A stretch of DNA of 64,000 nucleotides from Tiliqua scincoides (GCF_035046505.1 NC_089822.1:98216659-98280658), one strand, 5' to 3'; shown: positions 1 to 13,218, counted from the first letter of the stretch. The notes: a model not told the origin generated them from the letters alone. Numbers and translations are program-made.

Positions 1-15
1 TGGTGGTGGTGGTGG
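1..15 (+). repeat. (TGG)5 at window edge
   Basis: Five TGG units; the array may continue outside the window. Confidence 0.85.
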
Positions 16-799
16 ATTGGCATAACGTGTGTTTGGGGCAGTCTGTGGATTGTTAAAATCAGATCTGCAGATGGTAACTATCAATAAAGCTCCAGGGAAG
101 TCAATAGAGCTGCGCTGAGTTACACTAATTGGAGATGTGCTCCTTCGGTTTATACAAGCGGAAAACAAAAGGCTGCTTGTTCACCAGGGAATGGGACAAA
201 GCAAATGTTTCTGAGTCTGCCTCCTGGCTTCACTGGTTACCTGCTGCCCTTTGTCCTCTGCCATTCTTTATAAGTGCAGTGCTGTCTGAAGAATACAAGC
301 TAAATTTAACTCCGAAGTTTCTGGCTGGACTTGAGGTCCACAGCCATATTGCTGGTCTGAGGAGATGAGGAGGATATTCAGGGCTCACTGGGAAGCTTCC
401 CCTCACACCAGCTGTGACTGAACCAATTTGGAGCAGTTGTGGGCCCTGGTGCCTGTTGATGACATCACACATAGGTGCCAAGTGGCCACAGGCCATCACA
501 AGAGCAAGGGAGATACTAGGGAGGAGTTGCCTGGGAGGGGAAGGAACAAAGTTTGGTGGAAAATATAAAGGCATCAAGGAAGAGAAACAGCAAGTAAGGC
601 TGGGAGGAGGTGAAACTGGGCAGGGGAGGGCAGGTCAAAGGGCAGTTCAGGCCTTGGAGGGGGTGGGGATGGCAGGAGAGGCTGCCACTGCATCCTATAC
701 ACCCTCCCAAGCTTTGGATCCCAGACATGGCTTTTTCTGCAGCAGCTGAATAACTGGTGCAGCCCCAAGCAGACCCATCAGGGCCACTGGAGTTCTACA

Positions 800-952
800 T
801 GGGATAAGGGAACCCATGTTCCCTTACCCTGAGGAGACCTCTGACTGCTTCTCTGGCCCTACAGGATACAGCAGCAGCCATTTCTGCACCGCTGTACCGC
901 AGCGCACCGCACTGTACCTGCACTATGGCAGACAATTATAGGATTGGGTCCT
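800..952. mobile_element. Harbinger-like MITE, right-hand part
   Basis: CCTGAGGAGACCTCTG, then GGATACAGCAGCAGC and TAGGATTGGGTCC match the right half of the long copies at 44610-45020 and 46939-47450. The left end is missing or decayed. Confidence 0.5.
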
Positions 953-1921
953 CAGACACTTCCTCAGTAAGGAAATTGATCATCGTTGATCATTTCGCTT
1001 TCCCTTTACTTTTTCCAGCTCTACAAGGTTGTTTTGGGGTTGTTGTTTTTTTTTAAAACTGGGCCAAATCCAGATTGGATGTGCTAAAACAAAGAATGGT
1101 TTTTAACTTCCTTGCAATTTGCCATACGTCAATCATTATAAATTTATGCCCAAGTCTGGCTGCTTGGCAAGGGAACTGGAACTTCCCTGTGACTATCAGT
1201 GCCCTGGTGGTAAATATTAATGGTGAAAGATAAAAGCATAGCTCTGTGAGCAGAAGATGGATATTTTAAAAGGCTGAGCAGACCTCCCATGAAAAATGGA
1301 AATGGTACAGCAAGAGATTTACATATAAAACATTGCTCTTTCATTCCATGGGCCTAAGTGATGGATGCTATAATTGGCCGAGACAACCAAGAGGACACTT
1401 GCCAAGTCGCTGGTGTAGATTTTTATGATACCTTAACTACCTTAGTCAGTTACAAAGAAGATCAGCTCAGTGAATAACCATCAAAGGTCAAACTCTGTTT
1501 TGATAGATTTGTTGGGGAAAGTTGCACCCATTTATTCAAGTTCTGGCATCAAGTAGTGATGCCCGGCTGAGCTCCAGAAAGAAAGGCTTGCGCTTGATTA
1601 AAGAGGAAAGACCGGAAAAGCCTTCAACAGGTATTTGCCCTTCAGCACTAAGAGATAACGTAACTAGCACAACAAATTAATCATTTTTACAATTATATAA
1701 CTGTGTATGTGTGTGTGTGCACCCACACGGAGGACAGATCTGCACAAGTAGCTGAATGAGGTGCCACAGCAGGATCAAAGCCAGCCTTCCTGGGTAGCTG
1801 GGAAAGCCAGATTTCTTGGTGAGGCTTCAAAGACATGCACGGGAAATCCACAATTTCCTCAGAGCCCATGAAAGGAGCTCAACATTTCCAGAGTGAAGGG
1901 GGAGGCTTACAAACAAATGCA

Positions 1922-2115
1922 TTCTTGGAATCCTAGAACGTTAGAGTTGGAAGGAGCCTTGGAGGCCATCTAGCCCAGCCTCCCAAATGTACAGCCACCT
2001 GGTTCTTCTTGTTGGAAAAAACCACCTGCCCATGAACAGCAGTGTTGCAGTGGTCCCAGCTGTCTTGCTGGCTGTCCTCAAGACATCCTGAAAAATGCAC
2101 TGGGAAATGATGACA
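1922..2115 (-). mobile_element. old CR1 3'-end fragment
   Basis: Plus-strand TAGAGTTGGAAGGAGCC and GGAGGCCATCTAGCCCAGCC are the reverse complement of the CR1 3' end. Diverged; the upstream limit is approximate. Confidence 0.6.
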
Positions 2116-2546
2116 TGTCATTTCCTGAATGCACCAGCTTTTTAGGGGAAATTGATTGTGAGAGGGATCAGTGACACTGGGCAGAAGCTGACCACTACAA
2201 ACAGCAGCTCATGGAAGCCCAGCTTTGTAAACAGGAATGTGTCTATTGGCAATCCTCCTGTGCGCCTGCAGCTTGACAACGTTAAAGTACTTCTACTGTG
2301 AGACTTCAAAACTCATCCCATTTTCATTAACCATTTTCTCTGACTGCTGTCAGCAACAATTAGTGGGGAGTTTTCAACCAGCACTGGCCTTCAAGGTCTT
2401 GTTTGGGGGACAGAAGATGAGGCAACATTCAGGACATGAAACAAAGGCAGTGCAATCACATTGCCACATGATGCTGTCTTGGGTCTACCACCTCTGGACT
2501 ACCAAAAAAAACACACACACAAAACACCCCTGACCATAGTCCTTAT

Positions 2547-2682
2547 GTGCTGTCATCAAACCCAGAAGTGCGAGACTTCTAGTTTTATTTACAGGCACAG
2601 CACAAACGAAGGAGCTCCTTTGTTCATGCTACCCATGTAAATAGCACCAGAAGTCCTGCACTTCCTGGTTTGACAACAGCAC
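2547..2682. mobile_element. inverted-repeat MITE, 136 bp
   Basis: Ends are roughly 34-bp inverted repeats (GTGCTGTCATCAAACC facing GGTTTGACAACAGCAC, continuing into AGAAGTGC/GCACTTC). No duplication could be fixed. Superfamily unknown. Confidence 0.55.
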
Positions 2683-2997
2683 TCAAGGAGCATGCTACGG
2701 AAGGGAATGATCTTCTTGCTCAAGTGAGTGGAAAGGAGATTGTGGCTTGCATTGGCAGTGTGTTGGAGGGAGGCAGTGGTGGCAGCCGCAAACTTGGAGT
2801 TAAGAGCATCCCAAATCCACCACCCCTTTAGTTTGCCACGGATACAATATACATCACGTGGCCCAGCCCTGACATCAGGATGGGCCAACCCTGACATGAA
2901 AGAACATCTTTTCCAATTTTTTGAATTCACTGAGTGAGTGAATTCAGAGACACAATAGGAGTGATATCCCACATGAATTTCCTTGTACTGAAATTAG

Positions 2998-3187
2998 GGC
3001 GCAATCCTAACCCCTTATGTCAGTGCTGACATAAGGGCGATGCAGCTCTGAGGTAAGGGAACAAACATTCCCTGACTTTGAGGAGGCCTCCGTGAGTGAC
3101 ACCCAACTGCAGGATGCAGCATATGTTCCATTGGCACCGCTACGCCAGTGCTGGAAAGCACTGACATAAGGGGTTAGGATTGCGCCC
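2998..3187. mobile_element. medium Harbinger-like MITE, 190 bp
   Basis: Ends GGGCGCAATCCTAACCCC and GGGGTTAGGATTGCGCCC, perfect inverted repeats, with TTA on each side (2995-2997, 3188-3190). The arms continue with the TTATGTCAGTGCT pairing. Confidence 0.75.
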
Positions 3188-3532
3188 TTAGTCAGATAGG
3201 ATCCTCTTCTATTGCATGTGAAGCGCTAGTGGCATCAGAAAAAATATATATATATATTGTGAAGAACAAAAGGATAAAGTGCATGGGGGGGAGCTTTATC
3301 CCTCATCTTGGATTTCTGAAAGAGAATAGTACATTTAATATTAATGCTTCAATCCAAAATGAGAATGAATCAATGGGGAACTTTTCATTATCCATATTGA
3401 TGCTCCCTCTTGGCTTCCATACTTCGGTCTACTCATACTTCTGTCTATCTGATAAGAACAAAATGTGTTTTGAGTATGTTGTAAGTACCTTTTGGTCAAG
3501 TAACCCCAGGAGTGCAGCAAACACAGGTGGAA

Positions 3533-3895
3533 CATAAGAACACCAGAAGTTCTCTGCTGGATCAGGTCAAATGCCCATCTAGTCCGGCACTCGGTTTCTC
3601 CCTGTGACCCACTAGCTGACTCTGGGAAATCCCACAAGCAGGAGAGGGCATCCTTCTCTCCCACAGTTGCTTCCCTGCAACTCATAACTTGGAGGCATAT
3701 TGCAGCTGAAGGAGGTAGCACACAGCCATCATGACTGGTAAGCATCAATAGATCTGTTCCCCAAGAATTTATTCAATCCCCCTTTAAAGCCACTCATGCT
3801 AGTGAACCACATTTTGTGGCAATGAATTCTACAGATAGATTATGCATTGTGTGAAGAAGTACCTCCTTTAGTACCATCCTAAGTGAGGTGCTTGT
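3533..3895 (-). mobile_element. CR1 3'-end fragment
   Basis: Plus-strand AACATAAGAACACCAGAAG, then CTGCTGGATCAGGTCAAATG and CCCATCTAGTCCGGCACTC, are the reverse of the CR1 end seen at 31620-31673. The homology extends into the 3' part of the element (ACTCTGGGAAATCCCACAAG). Old copy. Confidence 0.7.
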
Positions 3896-6369
3896 CTGGA
3901 AGGCACTTGCCTTCTCACTCCCCCCACCCCCGCACTAGTCCAACTTATGATATGTAGTGAGATGCATCAGAGCATGGGATGCAGACATCTTCAACAGCAG
4001 CATCTTTTTCACAGAAAGGCCATCAGGCCACCTTCCCATTTGCATTCTGCTGCCTAATTAAGAGACCCTTTTGTTTGCCAGGCTTTTAGCAGACTCATAA
4101 TGTGGCTGCTGCTGTTCTTTAGACGTTAGTATGAACCTTTTTAGTACGTCTTGTCTTACTGTTGTATTGCATTTGCTGCTTTCTGTTTTGCGCCTTTGAG
4201 GCCACGTTCCCAGGGTGCTGTGCAAACCGTGGCAGAGTGTAAGAGCAAATACGTTTGCACAATACGTTTCAGCAAAATCCCTGTGAACCCAACTGTGCAA
4301 TCTTTGTTCTGCTCCCCATTCATTGTCATAACTCATATCAGAGGTGATGCTTAAGCTAGTAATTGAAATGGTATTGCACACAGTTTCTCCAACTTGGGGG
4401 CTTGGGTCTCTCCAACAGCCGCTAAAGCCCTGCTCAAGCTGATATAGACACAGAGTATAATGGAAGATCAGAAGGCATGGAGCATTGTGTATGCAATGGC
4501 TTCAGCTCCTGAGTAGTTTCTGTTCAAGTTTGACAATGTAACGTAAGCCTTCTATTGCATCCAGACAGAGTGGAACCAGATATGATGTCTATGGACTGAA
4601 TTTCCACAGATTGCTTTGTTATCAAGATTTAAGAAATACCCTTTTCATTACAGATCTGACTGAAGGAGGGGCTAGACATTCTCTTGAAAATTGTGTGGTG
4701 CCTACATAATGGGAATGTGGTGGCTGGGGGCACTTCCAGATGAGGCTCGGGGAAGGGGAACTCTCCAGTGCCTGCTGATTCTCTCCTGCAAGTGGCCCCC
4801 CAGTCAATTTTTCTCCAGGCACTCTCACTTCCTGTTTCAGAGTCTGAATCTGGGGGACTATACAAAACACTGGGGGACATTTGCAAGAGAGAATCACTTG
4901 GTGGGTTAATGGATAAATTCCCCCTACCAATTTTTCTTTGCCAATGTCCCTCACATTAGAACTACAGGGGAATCACAGTACCGAGAACTCCCTTGCAACA
5001 TCCAGTTCTGCCCTTGTCAGTTGGCAACCCAACTGTTAGTGTGTGCCTGGTAGCAGGAACTTTAGAGGGTATTTGATCTGGTGTACATGTTACTCTCATC
5101 TTGCAGAAGCTGCCCAAAACATAATACCTGTAGCAAGTTTTCAACCCCGGCTGTAATGCAAAGCAGCACTTGCAGTGTGAATTGGGACCATCCTGGAATG
5201 CATTTGTTTGCCCTCCACCAAAAAGTACCTATGACATAGAACAGGGATAGAAAAGTTAACTTAATTGATGGCCCCAATCCACCAAGTGAGTGCTGCTGTA
5301 CAGGGAAAGGTGCCATTTTGGATTTCAGTTGCAGGGGGCAAGATTCACCCAAAAGATCCTGTCTCATATATATTCAAGATCCCAAGTAAACATGCATAGA
5401 CCAGGCAGCAGATTGCAAATAAAACAAAACATGGCAGCATATTTTAAGAGCATTTATTAAATTTAATAAATTTATATGCTTTATATGCTTCCTGGTAACT
5501 ATAGCAATGTTGTGAACACAGATCAATCACCATTTGTGATTTGTGCCTTTGGCTTGCCAGCATAGTAGGTTCTTTGTAGGTTCCCAATGTGTAGAACCAA
5601 TGATTTGGCCAAAACAAAGTGAAGTGAAACAGATGCAACCTTTACAGAGCATTGGAGCTGATTTCAAAAAGGCTTCACCACACTCAGTGCCAACTCACAT
5701 TTTCCTACCCAGGGCCACCTCTGGGGGAAAAAGCTGTTTCAGAGGAATTAATCTGAATGAAGGTAAGGTGTCTATGCAGTGCTATTATTCTAGTGCCTGA
5801 CACGTGAGCACTTTTTAGTGCCTCTAGTGCTTCTAACTCAAGCAACTCTGCAAATCTTTTTTTTTCTTCAAATGGTTGTATTAAAAGAAAGGAAATGGAT
5901 GCAGCATAAATGACTATCTGCACACATCAGCCCAACTGAAGCATTGGAGAAGGACTGACAGATGAACCAGCATTCAGCTTGCTAGTATGTATGGCTGTCA
6001 TGTAAATTGCAAAGCTGGGAGGAAGAACTTGCTTCAACTTCTTTTAAATACTTTATCTTTCAACTTCTGAGGAATGTGGACTGGCACGTGGTCTGAAATC
6101 CAGGCGCAACTTATGTCTCCTCCCTAAAAGTTCATCCTGTTCACATGAGAAGCATTTTTGGCACTCACAAGTGCAATGTCTGGGCAAAGGTCTTGATGGT
6201 AGTCCACCATGTGAACTAATCATCAATCCTAAGAGAGAAACAAGGTCGGTTTCCAAAATAGCTCTTAATTCTCCTTTCAGAAGCTCAGCTTGAATTATCT
6301 ATGGCTCATCTTTGCAGTCCTCATCAGCCTTGGCAAAGGTTTCATTTGCTCAACACCGTTGACCCAGAT
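3896..6369. other. intergenic, no feature recognised
   Basis: Apart from short low-complexity stretches I see no repeat family, exon or regulatory signal. All open frames are short and without protein likeness. Confidence 0.6.
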
Positions 6370-6722
6370 CAGCGTTTCCCAAACTGTGGGTTGCAACCCA
6401 CTGGTGGGCCACAACGAGATGTGCAGTGGGTTGCGGCCTGATGCTCCCTACTGCACCAGAAAACTTTATTGAGAGCCTCTAGACATTGCTTCCGGGTCAT
6501 GCTGGGCCCAAAACCCATTCTGCTGGACTCAGAACACTTTAAGGAAGCAAGCAGAAATGACTTCCAGTTTGCACCAATGGAAGGGGTCCTGGCCCCAGTG
6601 TTACCCAGAAGCAACCTGCAGAGGCTCCCAGTAAGAGTTTCCAGTGTAGCAGAGAGCATTGGGTGATGACCCACTGTGGAGGACAAGGTGAGTTGCAGCA
6701 CTCGAAAGTTTGGGAACCACTG
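6370..6722. mobile_element. non-autonomous hAT, 353 bp
   Basis: Ends CAGCGTTTCCCAAACT and AGTTTGGGAACCACTG (imperfect inverted repeats) with flanks ACCCAGAT and GCCTAGAT, an 8-bp target duplication with two differences. The interior has no transposase. Confidence 0.75.
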
Positions 6723-7521
6723 GCCTAGATTGATTTGAAGAGAAACTGCACTCTGTAAAACTCCCAGACAAAGTGGATTTCAGATGGATCTCAGTCCCTG
6801 GCAAGCAGGAAGTCTCCAGGCTGCCAACCTATCCCCAAAATGGCCTGGTTTGCTCTTGTGCAGAAAAATTATTAGGTGAAAAAATAATTAGAAATTATTA
6901 GAAAAAAAATTAGCAGGTGAAGCTTTGCACTGCATGGAGACAAGCATTATCACCTGCTAATTCTTACCCAGCCAGCTGCTGTTGAAAGCACAGCTACAGT
7001 ATATAGTGTTCTGTCAAAAACAGAGCCGCAGGAGAACAGGAGCTTCCCATGACAGCCTCCTGTTTCGGATCCAATTGCCCTTTTTAATAGACGATATGTA
7101 TGATCTTTTTTTTTCTTCCACAGACAATAGAAACAGTAACCACTTCCTGTAAACCCTGATCTTGCCACCAGTTAATTATACGTGTGTCTCAAATTCTCCA
7201 GTAAACCTGGGAGGTTCTGGGATGCCACTCCCGTGCTGTGTAACACACCACAAAGTGATACTTATTAAATGAGGGGTGTATCCTGATTAACTAAACTCCT
7301 TGTTTCGTTAAAACACACACAATCACAGAGAGAGAAACAGAGTGAGAACAAGGAACGTTTTCTTTAACTTCCTTTATTGTTTTCAGAAGCTTGGCAGATT
7401 TAATTTTAATACTTTTAAAATTATAGCTCTTGGACCTCATCGGTCACTGCATGTTTGGTCTTGGATTGCTGGAATGTGGCAATGACACCAGCAGTGAGAA
7501 ACAGAACAAGAACTTTGGCTC

Positions 7522-7606
7522 CGGTCCTGTAGGTACATGTACATGGGAGTAAGTCCCATTGAACTCAGTGGGGATTACTTCAGTGTAGACATGCCTAGGA
7601 TTGCAC
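7522..7606. mobile_element. short palindromic MITE
   Basis: GGGAGTAAGTCCCATTGA ... GTAGACATGCCTAGGATTGC, the roughly 90-bp class; left edge eroded. Confidence 0.6.
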
Positions 7607-7705
7607 TGCAAGTTTCTCCAATGCAGCAGGGCGGGCACAATGCAGAAACGTTTGGACCAGCTTCTTAAGAGTGGGGCTGGAAGGGAGAAGCGAGAGAGAA
7701 ACTTA

Positions 7706-7837
7706 GGGCCCAATCCTATCTCATTTTCCAGTGCTGGTGCAGCTGTGCCAATGGGTATGCACTGTATCCAGTGGTGGGAAGGCAGTGACAGAGGCTGTGG
7801 CTACTCCGGTGCTGGAAATTTGAATAGGATTGGGTCC
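7706..7837. mobile_element. medium Harbinger-like MITE, 132 bp
   Basis: GGGCCCAATCCTAT ... ATAGGATTGGGTCC with TTA at 7703-7705 and 7838-7840. An internally shortened copy. Confidence 0.75.
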
Positions 7838-8039
7838 TTAGTCGCCACTGAGTTTTCATTTACAAAACGACAGAGGTAACTTCAAGAATAAGGAAGGAGG
7901 GATAGAATCTTGGTATTCTTGTGGACGACAACAATGTGTGAAATATGGGGCTGTCTTTGAAGACTATATGGAAACCACAGTTAGTCTAAAACATATTAGT
8001 AACTGCAAGGTTACTAATGGGCACTGGGAAATAGCTGGC

Positions 8040-8620
8040 CTCTGCTTGAATACCATAGTCCACAATACTGATGCTCACCCTTAATGCCCTATATGATCTG
8101 GGGCCAGGGTACTTGAAGGTGCTCTTCTCCCATGTTCAGGGGTGGTGTCAGAAGTGGTTTCCACCAGGTTGGGCACTGGCCAAGGGCCCTTTTGGCTGGG
8201 CCAACCCCTGAACCCTCAGAACTGATGGCAGTGGTAGTGCCCAATATACCACCAGGGGTGGTACTGGCTGTACCCAGGTCCCTCAATGAGCTGGTGCTAG
8301 CCATCACTCTGTCCAACAATGGGGGTTATGCAGTTTCTTTCCTTTCCACTTTGACCAGAGCAAGCTCTGCTGTGTCACTCAAAAAGAAGGCTGCTGGAAT
8401 TTTCCTTCTGAGGTCCAATACAGCTCTACTTACCCAGGCAATTGGTTTTCCTTGAGCTGATCCAGGCAGAGATGCTCCTGGGTTATACCAGGCCACCGAC
8501 CTGAGTGTATTGTATGGTGTCATTTTTAGTCTGTTGCTAGCTGCCTTGAGTGCCTCCTCTTGGGAAGGGAAAGGTGGGACTTAAATGATATCATGAATTC
8601 ATTAACAAGCAAGGTCAAAA
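8040..8620 (+). mobile_element. L2-related LINE 3' fragment
   Basis: TGCCCTATATGATCTGGGGC and CAGGGTACTTG correspond to the ALYxxGPGYLE region near the end of the L2 ORF at 24813-28547, and the fragment ends near GCTGCCTTGAGTGCC and GGGACTTAAATGATATC. Many frame breaks. Confidence 0.6.
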
Positions 8621-9293
8621 ATCAGGTTCTCTGTGTTGTGATCTGGCAAGCCTGTTCTCAGGCTGAAAGCTCGGAGATCCTGTGATATCCTTCTGCATAG
8701 AGTGATCAGGAGAGATATTTTGGTGACAGCAGCAGCTTCTCATACAAACCTAAGAGAAGCTGTACCTGCCAAAATTCCCTCTCCTGCACAATGACTAAAA
8801 GGAGCTTTCCCCCTTCCTTTGCATGTGGTTAACTCAGTTTTATGGCTGCATGTGCTTTCTTTGAGATGGCAGCATGCAACTACATAACTCTACCTTGCCG
8901 GACTTCTCTTTTCAGGATTTCTCACTAACTTGCTTCCCTGTGTTCAGCCCACAGTTGGGTCATACTCACTTTCATTGTCCACAGTCCTACCACATACTTG
9001 CCTGATATAATCTTACATCAACCATGTAGCCTTTAATGTAGCTCAATTGACCTTTGACAGTTTCATCGGCACAGTAGACCAGCCCTGCTCTGTCTTCATC
9101 CAAACTATCATATCTGTCATTTCCATCTTGAACAGGAGCTTACATAATGCAGAGACTGTTCTTCTCCTTGAAACCACAAGCTCTTTTGCCTTAAAGAACA
9201 GAGCTATAGAGGCCAACTCCATGCTCCAAGCTGTTTCACATAGTCACATAGGGCCAAACTATGCTTTATGCTTAATTCCTCATTAGTGCTGGT

Positions 9294-9441
9294 TGGTTGG
9301 CAACCTTCAGTCTCAAAAGACTGTGGTATAAGCCTACAGCACCCGGTATTCCCAAGCGGTCTCCCATCCAAGTACTAACCAGGCCTGACCCTGCTTAGCT
9401 TCCAAGATCAGATGAGATCGGGTATGTGCAGGGTAACAGTT
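9294..9441 (-). mobile_element. 5S-rRNA-derived SINE, copy 1
   Basis: On the minus strand: head AACTGTTACCCTGCACAT, then the 5S rRNA body (AAGCTAAGCAGGGTCAGG, TACTTGGATGGGAGACC region), then a tail ending GACTGAAGGTTGCCAACC. The internal control region of 5S genes is retained. About 148 bp. It is not a 5S gene: the first bases of 5S rRNA are replaced and a non-5S tail is fused. Confidence 0.85.
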
Positions 9442-9645
9442 GCTGCTGGCCTTAAGTTTTCTTTCAAAAATAGCAGCCATAGGGAACCACAGGAAGGGAT
9501 TGATCCAGACTCAGAATGCAGTAGAGAAAAGGAGATTTTACCAGTTGGTTGCCCCCCCCCCCAATCTGGATCATCCCATGATGGCTGCTAGTTTGCAGGG
9601 GGGAGAAGCTCCCCATAGCACTCTGGAAATCACTTTCAGTTTCAC

Positions 9646-10014
9646 TCTAATAATAATAATAATAAAACTTTATTTTTATCCCGCCCTTCTCCCTAACAGG
9701 ACCCAAGGCGGCTAACAACATATTAAAAAACAATAGAATTTAAAAAACATTAATACAAACAGATAAAAACATTTAAAAACACACTACAGGGCCATAAAAA
9801 CAGTAGTCAGATTAAAAGAGTAAAAGAGCAGATCACTGAGGAATCAAGCCTGTAAAACTAAAAGATGTATAAAAAGTTAAGAAGGCCAGAAATCAGAAGG
9901 CTTGTTTAAACAACAGTGTTTTCAGGCCTCGCCGAAAGCTCTCAAGAGAGGGAGCCATTCTCAAGTCAAGGGGAAGGGAGTTCCATAATGTTGGAACTCT
10001 AGTAATGCAATCAA
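9646..10014 (-). mobile_element. L2 3' fragment
   Basis: Reverse copy of the L2 3' end: (TAA)n, TTATCCCGCCCTTCTCCC, then the reverse of the ORF end. On the minus strand VPTLWNSLPLDLRMAPSLES and RRGLKTLLFKQAF are still readable. Very like the end of the full-length L2. Confidence 0.8.
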
Positions 10015-11454
10015 AAACTTCATTTCCAGAATTGGTGTAGTTTAGAGAAAGATCTTGCAAGCTGCCTTGCGGGAGGGCCCCTATCACCATTGCCTCATTT
10101 CATGGGCATCACCAGGTCTTCTCTATGATGTCTAGAAATAACTCAAGAATTTATAGAAATTAGGATTATCAGCCTCCCCCATAGATTTTCCACGTGAACT
10201 GACTTCCCTATCCCTAACAGCATAGGTTTATTCCAGCTTCCTACTGATGAAATCCTGCAGTCCTAAACATATTTATTATGGAAGCAAGCACTGCTAAAGG
10301 CCTTGCATATTGCACAGCATCAAGTGATAAAGCTGGCGTGGACTGTACCACTGAAGGTAGCAGGTTGTCTGTGCATGTGGGCTTGCATGTTTGAATTCTT
10401 GCCCTGCATATAATGAATTGTGGTCCATCCTAGCCATCTTCATGATGTGCTAGTTTTCTGTGGGGGGAGACCTTGCATGTTTTTTACCCCATGGGGGAGC
10501 ATTCAGTCATGCCATCTTCAACTTGTGGCTTTCATTTCAGAAAAAAAATGAACATACATTGCAGAAAAAGCTGTGTCACTTGATTCTGCTGAGCACAGAA
10601 ACTGGGCCTCAGCCTTAATCACAGTATTTTATAGAAGGAATTATCTTTTCATGGCAGATAATTCCTGCAAATATTCATTTTTTTCCAAGATGGGAGAAAA
10701 CCGCTGCAGTCGTATTCCTCTTCTGGAGAGCAGGAAATGTAAAAACAGCTCAGCGTTGTATGCAAACACTTTTTATTGATGAACTGCGAGCTCCAAATTG
10801 TTCCTTTTCTGGGAGAAAGAGAAAGCTTAATTTGCAAATAGCTCATTCAGTACCTAGCCTTTCCACATGACTAACTTCACACTTTATCTTTCTATTCATA
10901 TATGAGCTTTTATGTTTCCAAGGGCTAAATCCGCATGCGAGTCACAAAGAAAATCAGATTGTTGTCTCAAAGAGAAGTGCATGTATAATAGCTCGGAGTC
11001 TTTATTGATGGCATGTGCCTTCTGTGTCTGGCTTCAAACTCTCCAGTCTTCTCAGATAATTTATTGGGCCTCTTCTGTTTGCAGATGTGAAATATATTAA
11101 TGCCTCCCAGAAACAATCCTTTTGAACAATCTCATAGGGAAGGAAAATGAAAGCTCTGAATCTTTGCTGGGTTCAAAGAGAAGGACAACTGTGATCTATA
11201 TCCAAATTAACAAAAGCAGGATTGCGTTGCTGGTATTTTTAGCCCTTGAACAAAAGCCCCGAGATGTTTAGCAACACTCAGGAAAAGCTGGTGACAAACC
11301 AAAATCAATAAGTAAAAATGGAATTTTGTACTCCCTCCGTCCCCCAAGAAATGATATGGAGACTACCTAGTACAGGATCTGTTGCATTGTAAGAGAAAGT
11401 CCTAGTGGCTTGTTGCTTATGTGTTGGTTTGTTTTATAACTGTATTTACAAATA
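10015..11454. other. intergenic single-copy stretch
   Basis: No repeat recognised. The part from about 10560 to 11250 is AT-rich and free of repeat signatures, with motifs such as AATTTGCAAATA. It is a candidate non-coding conserved block, to be judged only by alignment. Confidence 0.45.
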
Positions 11455-11795
11455 CAGGTGCCCTACATTTTATGCAACAGTTACATTCCAAGGTCAGCAC
11501 ATATAGCCAAAAATCACGTATAGTCAAAACAACAAATATGTTAAAGCCAACAAATATGTACTGTCTCTTTAAGAACAAAAAGCACAGTATGAGAGACTTG
11601 CAGGAACAGAGGGAAGAGCAGCTTCATTCCCCTGTTTCAGGCTCACTCTGAGGCATAAACAAAATATGTTGAATGGTGAGCAGAGTCACCCCCACTATTT
11701 AAACTGTTGTTTCTGTCTTTTTTTGAGGGGAGCCAAGGGCATATACTGTACCTGAATTCATATGAGCCTGTCGCATGTAAGGTGAGGGTCGACTG
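11455..11795. mobile_element. Tigger-like (Tc1/mariner) non-autonomous element
   Basis: Left end CAGGTGCCCTACATTTTATG and right end, in reverse, CAGTCGACCCTCACCTTACA are imperfect inverted repeats of about 25 bp with the CAGT(C/T)GACCCT look of Tigger elements. No transposase inside. Target duplication not certain. Confidence 0.5.
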
Positions 11796-12248
11796 CATAC
11801 GTGCTGAAAAAGACAGACCAGGCAAGTACACAGACTATAACAGTAATTCAACATCCATTCCTCAAAAGCAAACAGCATGCCCTTGGAGGCCCTTCCCCAC
11901 GCCATCTCTTAATTGTCAGCCAGCTGCACAAATTCAGAGCTTCTTCTTTATCCTTGGCTGCATTCCAGCTCCAAGGCATTGCAGGAGCTAGTAGCTACCA
12001 GCCATCAAAAACCACAAAGTAAGCATCTTCAGCTACCACACTATGCAAAGCCTAAAGATTGCCATCACTTGATGCAACTTAATAGCATTCCATAACCAGG
12101 ATCTTCAATAGACTGTTAAGAATCTCAATTTTGATTAATTACTTAATAAAGTAGTTTATTCTTCTGACAAAGAATAAGCTTCTGTTATGATTTCATTGTA
12201 AATCTTGAAAATAAAATGGCAATATTTTCTGTGCATTTTGTGCGCGCG

Positions 12249-12286
<38 letters not shown>

Positions 12287-13044
12287 AATCTCCTTCATTA
12301 AATATATCCACTCTTGTTTGCATAATGTGGCTTTGGCTTCGTCAGGTGTTTTGTAACCCTCCAAGCTGGGGTTTAAAGCCACTTATGTTGCCCATAGTTG
12401 AGCAAGTCCCTCAGCAGGTCCTAAAGGATGAATCAGGCCTTGTAGGGTGGGCCAAACAGTCCTGGAAGGCATGAAGTAATCCCTGCACATCTTGATTGAT
12501 CCAAAAAGGAGAGAGTGTCAACTCACACAACTGCCTTATTCAAGTCAGTGCACTTCTGCCAAACCAGCTCTGCAGTGTTATACAGGTTTAGTACCGTAAA
12601 CAAAATCCGTACCATAAACAAAAGAGGTTTCACTTTCACTGGAAACCAGAGAATAAGTAAAACATGACAGCAGTGGAAAACACTTACAAGAAGTAGGCCC
12701 ACAGCTCTCTAGGTGCTGCAGCAGTTGTGTACATCATAAACTTAGCAATCAGGAACTGTTTCCAATCACCACACCATCTGACACAATTTGTGTTGTAATG
12801 AGTCTTGACCACATATAGCTCAGAGAAGGGAGCTGATGTGTGTAAGCTGTGTGGTCATTCTTTCCACAATTGCTAAGATGAAGATGAATAATGATACGTC
12901 TTTCAAACCGCTGTTAAGCAATGTAAGTACAGTTGCTCTATCAGTTGAGAAGCACTTGCATTGTCACCATCTTCACAACTTCTTCCCTACCATGCAAATT
13001 TTCAGTAGCTTGCCAGCACAAGGGCAAGCTGGGAGCTGAGGGGA
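11796..13044. other. intergenic, mostly unannotated
   Basis: Only the (GC)n(CT)n run at 12242-12282 stands out. Confidence 0.55.
12242..12282 (+). repeat. (GC)n(CT)n microsatellite
   Basis: Alternating GC for about 11 bp passing into about 15 CT units. Confidence 0.95.
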
Positions 13045-13135
13045 GCATCATCATCATCATCATCATCATCATAAAAATAAACTTTATTTCTATCCCGCCC
13101 TTCTCCCTAAAGGGACCCAGAGTGGCTAGCAACTG
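13045..13135 (-). mobile_element. short L2 3' tail with (ATC)n
   Basis: (ATC)n at 13045-13072 followed by ATCCCGCCCTTCTCCC and GGGACCCAGAGTGGCTAGC, a severely truncated reverse L2 end. Confidence 0.7.
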
Positions 13136-13218
13136 GAAGTGCTTTGTACTCTGAGTCTCTTGCCACCTCCCTGCAGTCTGCCATGGACTGCAAAGAAGGA
13201 GAAAGTAAGAGGGTAGGA

